The translations under genes and the position numbers were made by a program. 64,000 bases of DNA from Sipunculus nudus (taxonomy: Eukaryota > Annelida > Sipuncula > Golfingiida > Sipunculidae): positions 85,772,142 through 85,836,141 of the forward strand of contig CM049306.1 of assembly GCA_026874595.1 (NCBI GenBank), read 5' to 3'. Numbering within the stretch: position 1 is the stretch's first letter; every line of letters begins with the position of its first letter. The notes below the pieces were generated by a model. It ran no database searches, had not been told where the DNA came from, and was given only the letters and a program-made list of their open reading frames with translations. This document shows positions 12,284 to 24,034 of the stretch, in pieces.

Positions 12284-14450
12284 ATATGGGTAGTCGACAA
12301 GCGACTATGTGTATCCCCAGAAATCGGGACGGGTGAAGTGAGGCATGGATTAAGTGGCAAGGGGAAAAGAGTGAGGTGTGTTGCATATTAGCATGGATGT
12401 CTGCAGCGTAAACGTGAATGTAGGTGGAGCCACCTGTCATAAAATCGAGAAAATTGTCCAGGATGTATAAACCTGCAAAATTTCAGGTGGATAAGTCAAA
12501 CCACTGCTGAGATATGAGTGATTTTACCCCAAGACAGATGAACAGATGGACGGTGTGCATAAGTGGTTGCAGGTGGCGCCACCAGTTTTCCCAATGATGA
12601 AGAGCTATGTGAGATCTATACACATGCAAAATTTTGTCCCAATCGGTCAAACGGTTCCCGAGATATGAGCTTGGATGTCTGCAGGGTAAACATGAATGTA
12701 GGTGGCGGCACCTGTCATAAAATCGAGAAAGCTGTCCAGGATGTATAAACCTGCAAAATTTCAGGTGGATAAGTCCAACCACTGCTGAGATATGAGTGAT
12801 TTTATCCCAAGGCAGATGAACAGATGGACGCTGTGCATAAATGGTTGCAGGTGGCACCACCAGTTTTGCCTATGATGAAGAGCTATATAAGATCTATACA
12901 CATGCAAAATTTTGCCCCAATCGGTCAAACGGTTCCCGAGATATGAACTTGGATGTCTGCAGAGTAAATGTGAATGTACGTGGCGCCACCTGTCATAAAA
13001 TCGAGAAAGCTGTCCAGGATGTATAAACCTGCAAAATTTCAGGTGGATAAGTCAAATCACTTCTGAAATATGAGTAATTTTATCCCAAGGCAGATGAACA
13101 GATGGACGCTGTGCATAAGTTGTTGCAGGTGGCGCCACAAGTTTTGCCTATGATGAAGGGCTATGTGAGATCTATACACATGCAAAATTTTGCCCCAATC
13201 GGTCAAACGGTTCCCGAGATATGAGCGTGGATGTCTGCAGAGTAAACATGAATGTAGGTGGCACCACCTGTCATAAAATCGAGAAAGCTGTCCAGGATGT
13301 ATAAACCTGCAAAATTTCAGGTGGATAAGTCCAACTACTGCTGAGATATGAGTGATTTTATCCCAAGGCAGATGAACAGATGGATGCTGTGCATAAATGG
13401 TTGCAGGTGGTGCCACTAGTTTTACCTAAGATGAAGAGCTATATGAGATCTATACACATGCAAAATTTTGCCCCAATCGGTCGTACCGTTCCCGAGATAT
13501 GAGCTTGGATGTCTGCAGAGTAAACCTGAATGTAGGTGGCGCCACCTGTCATAAAATCAAGAGAGCTGTCCAGGATGTATAAACCTGCAAAATTTCAGGT
13601 GGATAAGTCAAACCACTTCGTAAATATGAGTAATTTTATCCAAAGGCAGATGAACAGATGGACGCTGTGCAAAAAATGGTTGCAAGTGGGGCCATCAGTT
13701 GTGCCTATGATAAAGAGCTATGTGAGATCTATACACATGCAAAATTTTTGCCCAATCGGTCAAACGGTTACCGAGATATGAGCTTGGATGTCTGCGGGGT
13801 AAACATGACTGTAGGTGGCGGCACCTGTCATAAAATCGAGAAACCTGTCCAGGATGTATAAACCTGCAAAATTTCAGGTGGATAAGTCAAACCACTGCTG
13901 AGATATGAGTGATTTTATCCCAAGGCAGATGAACAGATGGGTGCTGTGCATTAATGGTTGCAGGGTGGCGCCACCAGTTTTGCCTATGATGAAGAGCTAT
14001 GTGAAATCTATACACATGCACAATTTTGCCCCAATCGGTCAAACGGTTCCCGAGATATGAACTTGGATGTCTGCAGAGTAAATGTGAATGTACGTGGCGC
14101 CACCTGTCATTAAAACGAGAAAGCTGTCCAGGATGTATAAACCTGCAAAATTTCAGGTGGATAAGTCAAACCACTGCTGAGATATGAGTGATATTATCCC
14201 AAGGCAGATGAACAGATGGACGCTGTGCAAAAATGGTTGCAGGTGGTGCCTCCATTTTTAGTGTATGTTATAAAGCTATCAAAGGGCTACATTTGTGCAA
14301 AATTTTTAGCCTGATCGGTCAAACGGTTCCCGAGATATGCGGGTTTATGTGTGGAAACAGACGCACAAATGGACGCTGGGCAGTGAGGAAAGGTCAGAGG
14401 TCAACCAAAAATGAGGGCGTTGCAGTTCACATGTGACTTGATGATAAACC
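12284..14450 (+). repeat. Tandem-core element, 279-bp units, ~7 copies, 3' truncated
   Basis: The 5' end is CTAGAATATGGGTAGTCGAC followed by AAGCGACTATGTGTATCC. The core word CCTGCAAAATTTCAGGTGG recurs at about 12471, 12750, 13026, 13305, 13585, 13861 and 14142 (spacings 276-281). Each unit has two copies of the palindrome GGTGGCGCCACC or a near variant, and two related half-units (see findings). The last unit changes to the TTTATGTGTGGAAACAGACG type seen at the end of the 15.4-kb copy, but the terminal hairpin is missing. Confidence 0.85.
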
Positions 14451-14879
14451 CGATTCGCTTTAAATGCAAACCAAGTCTTTTCAAACAGTTGAAAGATATA
14501 GTTCCAATATTCTTGGAATTCTGCATCTAAACATTGTCTTGACGTCTCGACGCTGTGTCTTGACGTCTAGACACATTGTCTAGACACCCCCCCAGAGCCA
14601 GGTCAGTTGCCATGGTGATGTCTGGACTCCACCTGTTTGTACTGAGTGACCTTTTGACTTGGCTTCTGAAACTCAGTCTGTTTTCAAATACAGGAAGCCT
14701 TTTTCAATTGGCTACAATGCTTTTTTAAAACTGTATTTACCCAATCTATTCTTATAAAACTGGCAGAACCCTACCATAGAATAATTCTTTTAAAGTTTAA
14801 ACCGATCAGCTTAACAGTTTCATCATAAATCAGTGTATGAGCTAGAAGAGTTTAAAATTACATTTTCGCTTATAAAAAA

Positions 14880-15395
14880 CACATCAATGTAGGTGGCACC
14901 ACCAATACCTCAAAATCAGATATGACATATATGACAAACATTGGTATAAAATTTGGTGTTTATAGCTCAAGCCGTTTCTGAGATTTTAATTTTAGTGTGC
15001 TTTTTTGGACAGATGACCAAGTTCAACCTCCTGTAACTCGGCCAAAAATCTTCAAACTGGAACCATTCGAACAAACTTGAGAGAGACTGTTCCAGGGATC
15101 ATTTCTGTGAAATATAGGACAATTTGGCTGGACAGTTTCGGAGGAGAAGATTTTTAAAGCTTTTTCCCTATAAAATCTAAGAAAATGCAGTAAGAAAAAA
15201 TATAAACAAAATCCGATATAGTTTTTTGGATGACTGATTATTTGCAAAAACTTTGGTGATGCTAGCTCCTGCCGTTTTTTAGATAGCTATGGTTAACGAA
15301 CAGACGACGCACGACGCACGACGTACGACGCACGACACACGACGTACGACGGACGACGCCGCACCATCGCATAAGCTCACAGGTTCGCTAACTAG
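14880..15395 (+). repeat. Dispersed repeat with ACGACGC tract and CGCATAAGCTCAC tail
   Basis: Body words ATTTGGTGTTTATAGCTC, GACAGATGACCAAGTTCAAC and GCCAAATTG-type segments are followed by a tract of 7-8 bp units around ACGACGC (15298-15360). It ends in GCACCATCGCATAAGCTCAC and AGGTTCGCTAAC. A longer copy lies inverted at 47685-49330 inside the SLC37A3 gene. Confidence 0.7.
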
Positions 15396-16569
15396 AATAC
15401 GGGTAGCCGACAAGTGACTACGTGTATCCGCCAAAATCAGAGTGGAACGGGTGAAGTGAGGCATGAATTGAGTGTCAAGGGGAAATAGAGTGAGGTATGT
15501 TGCATATTAGCATGAATGTCTGCAGCCTAAATGTGTATGTAGGTTGTGCCACCTACCACAAATCCAGAAAGCTGTCGAAGTTGTATACATATGCAAAATT
15601 TTAGGCAGAAAAGAAAAGTCAAACCATTACATGTATATGAGTGATTTTAGCCCACGGCAGACAAACAGACAGACGCTGTGCAAAAATGTTTGCAGGTGGC
15701 CCCTCCAGTTTTGTGTATGATAAAGAGCTATGTGAGATCTATACACATGCAAAATTTTGGCCCAATCGGTCAAACGGTTCCCGGGATATGAGCTTGGATG
15801 TCATCAGCATAAACGTGAATGTAGGTGGCGCCATCTGTCATAAAATCAAGAAAGCTATCATGGATGTATACGCATGACGAATTTCAGGTGAATTAGTCAA
15901 TTCACTGCAGAGAATTGAGTGATTTTAACTCAAGGCAGATGAACAGATGGACACTGTGCAAACATGGTTACAGGTGGCGCCACCATTTTTTGTGTATTTT
16001 ATAGAGCTATCCAAGGGCTACATTTGTATAAATTTAATTTCCTGATCGGTCAAATGGTTCCCGAGATACGAGCTTGGATGTGATCAGCGTGAACGTGAAT
16101 GTAGGTGGCGCCACCTGTCATAAAATCAACAAAACTATCCAGGATGTATACGCATGACGAATTTCAGGTGAATTAGTCAATTCACTGTAGAGATATGAGT
16201 GATTTTAACCCAAGGCAGATGAAAAGATGGACACTGTGCAAACATGGTTACAGGTGGCGCCACCATTTTTGTTTATGTCATAAAGCAATCCAAGGGCTAC
16301 ATTTGTATAAAATTTATTTCCTGATCGGTCAAACGGTTCCCGAGATATGAGGGTTTATGTGTAGAAACAGACGCACAAATGGACACTGGATAGGTCAGAG
16401 GTCAAGGCAAATTGGTTAGGCACTAGTTCACATGTGACCCGATAATTGGTGTAAGTTTCGTTAAAATCGGTCCATTATTCTCAGAGGAGCTTTCTAGAAA
16501 CGAACGTGGTGGCGTCGGAGGAACCCGGTCAAAAACATAGTATCCGCAAAACTTCGTTTTGGCGGATAC
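15394..16569 (+). repeat. 279-bp-family element, full-length with terminal hairpin
   Basis: The 5' end CTAGAATACGGGTAGCCGAC matches 12284 and the inverted copy near 38066. The core has about two units with GGTGGCGCCACC at 15976, 16102 and 16253. The 3' end is a hairpin at 16540-16569: GTATCCGCAAAAC, loop TTC, then GTTTTGGCGGATAC. The 5' end also contains GTGTATCCGCCAAAA, so the two ends are partly complementary. It is probably a non-autonomous mobile element; the transposition mechanism is not shown. Confidence 0.75.
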
Positions 16570-18985
16570 AAAAATACAGGTGGCTCCACCAGTCTGCAGA
16601 AACTAATAAAAACACTTAATGGTCAATATCCATGCAAAGAATCATGATGATCTCTGTATTAGTTGTTCAGATACTTCAGCTTTTGTATCAAATTGTCCAT
16701 TATTCTGAGGGATACTTCAGAGTCCTATAGCTTGAAGGATATGGGTAACAGAGACCTAATTTCAAGCTTCCACAGGCACTTTTGATGGACCTCCTTTGCA
16801 TGACAAGAATGAAGATTCTAGGTCCATTTGTTGCAATTTGTACTGTTGACAGATGACAGCATCCTTAAAGGTCTCAAAAATAGAGGAAAAAAATTGTAAA
16901 AAATCGAACAATACTGGTGGCGCCACCAGTCTGCCGGAACTGATGGAACTTCTCATGATCAATATGTATGCCAAAAATCCTGACCATCAGTGTTGTAGTT
17001 ATTGAGATACTGCAGTTTTTGTATCAAATTTTCCATTATTCTGGGGGGGGGTATTTTGGAGCCATACAGCTTAAAGAATATGGATAACAGAGACCTTATT
17101 TCAGGTTTCCATGGAGACTAATCATGGGTCTCCCTGTATGTCAAGAATGAAGATTCTATATCCAGTCGTTACGATTTGTACCCTGTTGACAGATAACTAC
17201 ATACTTAAAGGTCTCAAAAATAGAGAAAAAAAAAATTAAGAAAATTTAAAAAAAAATACAGGTGGCGCCACCAGTCTGCAGGAACTGATGGAACACCTCT
17301 TGATCAATATGTATGCCAAAAATCATGACCTTCATTGTTGTAGTTATTGAGATGTTGCAATTTGTTTTTATCAAATTTTCCATTATTCTGGGGGGGGGGG
17401 TTATTGGGAGCCCCCACAGCTAAAAGGATATGGGTAACAGAGACCTAATTTCTGGTTTCCATGGAGACTTTTCATGGACCTCTCAGTGGGTCAAGAATGA
17501 AGATTCTAGGTCCAGTCTTTATGATTTGTTCCCTGTTAACAGCTGTTCATATTTTTAAAGGTCTCAAAAATAGACAAAACAATTCGTAAAAATTGAAAAA
17601 TACAGGTGGCGCCACCAGTCTGCAGAAACTGATGAAACATCTCATGATCAATAAGTATGCCAAAAATGATGACCATCAGTGATGTAGTTAATTAGATATT
17701 GAAGTTTTTGTATGAATTTTTTTTACTATTCTGGGAGGTACTTTCGGGCCCCATAACTCAAAGGATATAGGTAACAGAGACCTAATTTCTGGTTTCCATC
17801 GAGACTTTTCATAGGTCTCTCAGTGTCTCGAGAATGAAGATTCTAGGTCCAGCCGTTACGATTTGTGCCACGTTAACAGATGACAGCATCCTTAAAGGTC
17901 TCAAAAACAGAGGAAAAAATCGTTAAAAAATCGAACAATACAGGTGGCGCCACCAGTCTGCAGGAACTGATGGAACATCTCATGATCAATATGTAAGCAA
18001 AAAATCATGACCCTCAGTGATGCAGTTATTGAGATATTGAAGTTTTTGTATGAAATTTTTGACTACTCTGGGGGTACTTTCGGCCCCATAGCTCGAAGGA
18101 TATGGGTAACAGAGACCTAAATTCTGGTTTCCAAGGAGATTTTTCATGGACCTCTGAGTGTGTCAAGAATTAAGATTCTAGGTCCAATCTTTACGATTTG
18201 TGCCTTGTTAACAGATGTTCACATTTTTAAAGGTCTCAAAAATAGAGAAAACAATTCGTAAAAAATCGAACGATACAGGTGGTGCCACTAGTCTGCAGGA
18301 AGTGATGGAACATCTCATGATCAATATGTATGCCAAAAATCATGACCATCAGTGTTGTAGTTATTGAGATGTTGCAGTTATTTTTATCAAATTTTCCATT
18401 ATTCTGGGGGGGGGGGGGGGGGTAATTGGGAGTCCCACAGCTCAAAGGATATGGGTAACAGAGATCTTATTTCTGGTTTCCATGGAGACTTTTCATAGGT
18501 CTCTCACTGTGTCAAGAATGAAGATTCTCGGTCCAGTCTTTACGATTTGTGCCCTGTTAACAGATGTTCACATTTTTAAAGGTCTCAAAAACAGAGAAAA
18601 TAATTCGTAAAAAATTGAAAAATACAGGTGGCACCACCAGTCTGCAGAAACTGATGAAACATCTCATGATCAATATGTATGCCAAAAATCATGACCATCA
18701 GTGATGTAGTTAATGAGATATTGAAGTTTTTGTATGAAATTTTTGACTATTCTTGGGGGTAGTTTGGGGCCCCATAGCTCCAAGGATATGGGTAACAGAG
18801 ACCTCATTTCTGGTTTCCAAGGAGATTTTTCATGGACCTCTCAGAATTCCAAGTTACAAGGTTCTAGGTCCAGCGGTTACGATTTGTGCCTGGTCAACGG
18901 ACGGACAGACGGACAGACAGACGGACGACGGACAAAGAGTGATCGCTATAGCTCAGATGACTTTCAGTCAGCTGAGCTAAAAACG
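16570..18985 (+). repeat. Tandem-core element, ~341-bp units, 7 copies, hairpin tail (copy 3)
   Basis: CAGGTGGCGCCACCAGTCTG starts units at about 16577, 16916, 17262, 17605, 17944, 18278 and 18625 (spacings 334-347). Each unit has a homopolymer G run (8-16 G) and the words GGTAACAGAGACCTAATTTC and GAATGAAGATTCTAGGTCCA. The array closes with a GGACGGACAGACGG tract and a hairpin at 18949-18979, the same tail as copies 1 and 2. It abuts the preceding element directly. Confidence 0.85.
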
Positions 18986-19689
18986 TGTGCATGACCGGTA
19001 ATTCATGCGTTGGTGTGTGAATCCGCTGGATCAATAAGTACGTCAAGAAAACCCCCTTTTCCTATTTTTGTAACCACCACTGGCATATCCTTGTGTATGA
19101 ACGATTGTAGTACCGTATATGTATACATAAGGCCCAGAAAATGCTGTTAACCTTGTTTGACCCATATTTGACCTGAGACCTGAGATAGGTTTTCAAGTCT
19201 CCATGTACTAAAATGCTTCTCTCGCACTCGTAGCTGGGGACTGGAAGTGTTGTTGATATTTTCAGCAGTCTATGACATTATGATAGAATTTATATCACAA
19301 AATGTTAACAACTCCTAAATAGACTGAGCCGATGCTGTGTACACACTTGGGTCACTGGCTGGAACAGGACCTACCAATATATGGGTTAAATAATTCTTTA
19401 CATAAATAAAAAAAAGGAACAACAAATAATTCTGCTCTGTGTGCTCTATAAGCTATGAAAAATCTGTCCGTGAGTATCCCACAGGCGGACAGCACGGGCA
19501 ATTGATTTATTTTACTTGTGTTCATGCACATGTGGCTGAAGAAAGATCAAATTTTTTTCCGTTGACTTCCACTCCCTGTCTTTTTTGGCGATTTCGACAA
19601 TCATAATTCTACGTTAGGAAATCTGGCAGTAGTGATTGCTGTGAGAGTAAATATAAATATAAACTTATTTATTTTACATGGATTGTACA
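18986..19689. other. Unassigned sequence
   Basis: No gene or repeat recognised between the 341-bp array and the SINE. Confidence 0.3.
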
Positions 19690-19900
19690 AATAGTTATTA
19701 TAACTAATCGAGGCACTCTCCATGGCTCCGGTGATGGCGTTCGGTAGTCTGCAGAGGTGGAGGAAACCGGAGTACCCGGAGAAAACCACCGGCCTTGGAC
19801 GGGCAACTACAACCCACTCTCATAGCCACGCCGGGGATCGAACCCGGGTAGCCAGCGGAGATAGCCAAGCGTTTTACCACTCAGCTGTCCAGGCCCCATC
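19690..19900 (-). mobile_element. tRNA-derived SINE
   Basis: On the minus strand a tRNA-like head starts near 19897: a box A region TGAGTGGTAAAACGCTTGGC and a box B CGGGTTCGATCCCCGG (around 19835-19852). It is followed by the body word GGTTTTCTCCGGGTACTCCG and GTTTCCTCCACC, which I know as a widespread SINE body in molluscs. The head is close to a tRNA, but the attached body argues against a functional tRNA gene. Confidence 0.75.
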
Positions 19901-19971
19901 TAGTTCTGGAAAGAATATACCTTATTTTTTTTCAGTCCGTGCGCATATTAATGCAAATTTAAAGTCTCTCT

Positions 19972-20001
19972 CTTTCTGTCTGACTCTCTCTCATTCTCTC
20001 T

Positions 20002-20063
<62 letters not shown>

Positions 20064-20070
20064 CTCTCTC
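19972..20070. repeat. (TC)n microsatellite
   Basis: About 90 bp of CT/TC with few interruptions. Confidence 0.95.
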
Positions 20071-20081
20071 AAGCTGTAAAT

Positions 20082-20282
20082 CAAGAAAGGAATAACAAAG
20101 AAAAGAAAGGACAAGACAAACAGAAAGAAGGACAAGAAAAGCCAAAGAAAGGAAGAGAGGAAATGGGAAGGCAAATGATAAGGAATGGAAAATGAGAAGA
20201 AAATGAAAATGAGAATGAAAGGAATATATAAGGAATGAGAAGAAAGGACAAAGGAAAGAAAAGGCAAATGAGAAGGAATAAG
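20082..20282 (+). repeat. Purine-rich tract
   Basis: Roughly 200 bp, over 80% A+G by eye, with words such as GAAAGGA and GAGAAGAAA. It directly follows the pyrimidine (TC)n tract, so the strand bias switches abruptly. Confidence 0.8.
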
Positions 20283-20717
20283 ATTTCCCATGCAGGAACG
20301 GCTGCAGCTCGGCACAAAATTTCTCAGTGACATTTGGTGTCCAGCTGCATGCAGCCTTTCAAGATTGGAAACCTAGGGTCCAAGGTCGGTGTCGCCATAA
20401 AATAAAGCAAACCGAGAGCAATGGGCATGCAACATTTAAGAAGATACACAAAACCACTCTTGAGATATGTGCGATTTGCCTCCAAACTCGACCCTCAGAT
20501 GGATGCAAAGCAAAAACAATCGTAACAAGTCTTGTTCACTAGTAGCGGTAGCCTGCCACTCAATCGCCGATTTGTATTTAACTAAAGACGTTGGGTGGCA
20601 GTACAAGCTATAGGGTTCGGATCAATTCTAGTATCAGTAGGTTTGCTCGCCAATTCTAACAGTACCTTTTTTCTTCTGCTTGTCGAACTCTCATTTACCC
20701 CGAAGTAAGACTAAAAG

Positions 20718-20857
20718 TGTTTCAAGCTCACACAGTAATTGTAATTGAGAGTTATCACCCAGTCCCAAAAACAACGCGTGCAAAGAGTTCAGCCATACTT
20801 TAATCAACTTACAACAGGCGCCCCCTCTTGGGACATCAAAATTAGTCTTTTCAATGC
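20718..20857 (-). repeat. 3' LTR-like repeat of the gypsy element
   Basis: Shares GTTCAGCCATACTTTAATCA, ACTTACAAC and GGCGCCCCCT with the copy at 26565-26705. The homology starts at TTCAAG and stops at TTTTCAATGC on both. The TG...CA ends are partly mutated. Confidence 0.75.
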
Positions 20858-21614
20858 CTGTAGGTGGTAGTGTAATACAATTATTGCAAATATTAATCGC
20901 ACAATGCACATTTACTGCTGTTGTGATATCAGTAACATGTCATTGGGGGTAGACTCCCCTTGCTGTTACTATGACATTATTCTAGCCTGATCACAGCATA
21001 AATTACTTCACAAAATCTGGAAAGTGTTTTTGAGGCCTCACTTGTCTCCCTTGTCTCTTTGCTGGAGGTGATGCTATTGCCACTCCTGTGTTAACTTTAG
21101 TTTGTGCTAAACTTTTCACAGGTGAACTTGTCAATACTGTTTAGGTTGGCCCTTGGGTACCCTCAGTCAACTGGATGTTTTCATGTAACAGTGGACTGGC
21201 CTGACTGGTGTTCGTTTTCTTGACTTGGTGTGGATGACTAACTGGTTGACTCTTGAATTAGAACCTGCATTGCCATTAGATTATCTGGATGTGATGTCTG
21301 ATGATTCATGACTGAAACCTGTATCTCCTATAACATCAGCAGTGTTGTTATTCATGGGTAAAGTGTGCTTCTAACTTCTTCCAATGTGTGCTCAATTCCT
21401 GCGCAGTAAGCTTAATTAGTTCGCTGTCGATCTTGTACGGACTTTCATTAAAATTGTTTGTCACAACCCCACTGTACCAGGTTTTCTTTCTGAGCACCAT
21501 TGGCTTAAGACGTACTTTATCACCTCCTTGCAGTGGCTCCAGATCTCTAGCCTTCCTATTAATATATTGTAGTATCGTTCACTCCTGAAGAGTTTATTCT
21601 GTCTGACTAGATGT

Positions 21615-22010
21615 GTCTTTTTGATTTTAGCAGGTCAGCTTTCATGGGTAACAGTGTGTGTTCTGCGTCCCAGCATTCTTTGTGCAGGGCTGCGTCCTGT
21701 GTGGGTGTGTTCCTGTAAACAAGTAGAGCCATGTGTGGGTCATTCCCACAATCCAGTGCTCTAAATTTAACGCATCGCCATTTTTACAGCTGATTAAGCT
21801 ATTCCATTTGCTTGTAAATGCCCCGGACAACTTGTTCTTTGTTCTATATCCCAGGTCTACATGGACATGTGGAATTCGCCACACCGGAACTGTGGGCCAT
21901 TGTCACTAATCAGAACTGTGGGGGACCCGTATCTGGCAAATGTACTTAAAGCTTTTTAATGACACAGGTCGCTTTGGCGGATTTTAGGTGGTCCAACTCC
22001 TTAAAAGTGC
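21615..22010 (-). pseudogene. Integrase core remnant of the gypsy element
   Basis: The minus strand shows KNYLITVDYFSTFKELDHLK (first catalytic Asp region, 22010-21950), then DNGPQFRCGEF near 21900 (second Asp), then SPGHLQANG-like residues near 21820, and LLVYRNTPT near 21710. The codon where the catalytic Glu is expected is a TAA stop. Reading frames change at least once. Confidence 0.8.
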
Positions 22011-22079
22011 TAAAGTAGTCGACGGTAATGAGGTAGTTTTTCCCCTGTGTTTCCATTAGGTCATGTAATAGGTGTGGTA

Positions 22080-22680
22080 AAAATCTGGCCAGGTAGTATG
22101 CCATCCCGAATAGGCGCTGCACCTCAATAATATTTGATGGCGCTGTCATTTTCTTTTTGGCCATGACTTTGTCAGGATCGGCTTTGAAGCCATTCCTAGT
22201 GACCACACGTCCAAGGAAAGTTGTTTCTGATTAACACAGCTTTGCTTTTGCACTGTTCATTTTAATTCCATTGATTCTGCACCGTTGCAGCAAACAGTGA
22301 AGCTTTTCATCATTCTTTGCATCTGCTTCAGTGGCCCCTACACAATACACAAGAATTTCATCAGCTACACATATGACATCCGGGAGGTTTTCCAATGCAG
22401 TATGCAGTTGTTTCTGAAATATTTCACTTGAGACGGCTAGTCCGAAAGGGGGTCTAAGCCGTCGGTATCTCCCATGTGGTGTTTGAGACGTTGTCACATT
22501 ACTTGACTCTTCATCCAGCTTGCAGTGCCAGTAACCGTCTTTCAGGTCAAAACGAGAGAAAACCTTAGCTTTGGCTATGTCTGGTAAAATGCCATCAATT
22601 ACCGGCAGAGGATGTGGCTCTCTTTTGAGTGCTGTGTTGAGGACCATCGGGTCAATGCAGGTTGTCAGGTCCCCTGATTT
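22080..22680 (-). pseudogene. Reverse transcriptase remnant of the gypsy element
   Basis: The minus strand encodes PHPLPVIDGIL, FSRFDLKDGYWH (motif A), FGLAVSSEIFQ, and VICVADEILVY where VADD is expected, so the second catalytic Asp is Glu. A later segment (RLFGMAYYLARFLPHL) is the connection region and then runs straight into integrase, so RNase H is deleted. Confidence 0.85.
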
Positions 22681-22954
22681 TTTGTATTGGTAACCATGCG
22701 ACTACACCAGTCGGTAGGGGGCTCAACTTTAGCTACGCCTCTTTGTTGCTCAAGTTCAAGCAAGTTTGATTTGACAGGCTTTATAGGCTGACGGGGACAC
22801 GACACGGGGATAGAGCTAAAGGTTTGATGGATTTGTCAACTATGAGGCAAACCCCTCGAGGTAGTGTACCCAGCTCATCAGAAAATACATCTGTATAATC
22901 TGTCGTGATGTCAGTCACTGTGCTGATGTTTTAATAGTTTACTGAAATAGTTAG

Positions 22955-23420
22955 TCAAGCATTGCCGAGACGATTGACCTTGCTTTTATCCAACATCTTT
23001 AGTGTGGTACTACATGAGAGCATGTGTGCACTAGGTACTAAGTGCTTTGATATCACAATGATACTTGCGCCAGAATCCACTTGGAAGCTGACTGATCTAC
23101 CCTCCACTTCCATGTTGGCAAACACAGTTTTACTGAGAGGGTGCGTTCCAGAGTGTACACTTAAAATTGACTCAGCCTCGGAGCCAGAAAAGGGCGTGTC
23201 ATCTTCAGTGTGCTCAGTTTGTATCATGTGTACTCGCTTTTTCTGGCGTCTGCTCAAACCACGCTGAAAGCATTTTATGGCCAAGTGATTTTTCCCCATG
23301 GCATTTAGAACAAGTTTCCCCCATGCTGGGCATGATTCTTTGTCCATAATATGACTTTTGCCAGCCACGAAACTGACACTCTTTAACTTTTCGTAGGCTG
23401 CTCTTTAATTTTGTGAACAT
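22955..23420 (-). pseudogene. Gag zinc knuckle and protease remnant
   Basis: A CCHC knuckle is split between two frames (CSKC in one, HLAIKC in the other), so it is frameshifted. It is followed by the aspartic protease segment FQVDSGASIIVISKHLV with the DSGA active site intact. Confidence 0.8.
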
Positions 23421-23492
23421 TTGTTTAAGCTTTTATTGTGGTTTTCATATGAGCCCTTGTTTTTTTTGCACCTTTTCAAATGTTCACACAGT

Positions 23493-23960
23493 TTAAGGGA
23501 AATGTCTAATTTTCAACAGCTTCTTTTGTGTTTCTTTATATCCATCAGATCTGATCCCATCGATTATCCTATCTAAGATTGAGCTGTCTTTACGAGACCT
23601 ACAATAACCACAAGTTTTGGCAAGAGTTCTTAAGTTTATTACACATCGGTCGACTGTTTCAGTGCATTGCCGGGTACATTCCCCAAACGTATCTCTCACG
23701 TGTTTCATTAACCTCACCAGCATATAGTTGATCTAGTATATAAAGTGCAGTGTCCAAGTCATCAACATTGTCACCTAGTTCGATTTCGAAACCATTCAGC
23801 TCACGTAGTATGTGGTCACTCGCTACATGTTAGAAGTATGCCATCTTGGCGCCCTTAGGCAGCTTTCTTACGTTGGAAATAACACAGAAGTTTTACCATT
23901 TCCACTTCCTGGTTCTGTATTGAGATGACATCTCTCCGGAGTATGATGCTCAAGGAGGGG
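23493..23960 (-). pseudogene. Gag C-terminal half
   Basis: ETVDRCVINLRTLAKTCGY and LDRIIDGIRSDGYKETQKKL resemble the capsid C-domain of Ty3/gypsy gag (TVDxFVxxLRxLAxxC and DRIVxGI). The upstream part of gag is displaced to about 26.1-26.4 kb by the LINE. Confidence 0.7.
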
Positions 23961-24034
23961 GTGCGGCATGCGCGTTTAGGGTAGTGGAAACCTTGTCTCA
24001 AATACACTGGTAGTATCCGTGTTTACTATACAAT

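Noticed and set aside
12483-13861. Series of 60-125-codon open frames with near-identical peptides
   Set aside because: They recur with the 279-bp unit, have no codon-level conservation and are explained by the tandem repeat.
19813-19897. Functional tRNA gene on the minus strand
   Set aside because: Box A and B are good, but the sequence runs straight into a SINE body (CTCCGGGTACTCCGG), so it is a SINE head.
19948-20333. Overlapping open frames rich in Arg-Glu, Ser-Leu and Phe
   Set aside because: Produced by the (TC)n and purine-rich tracts.
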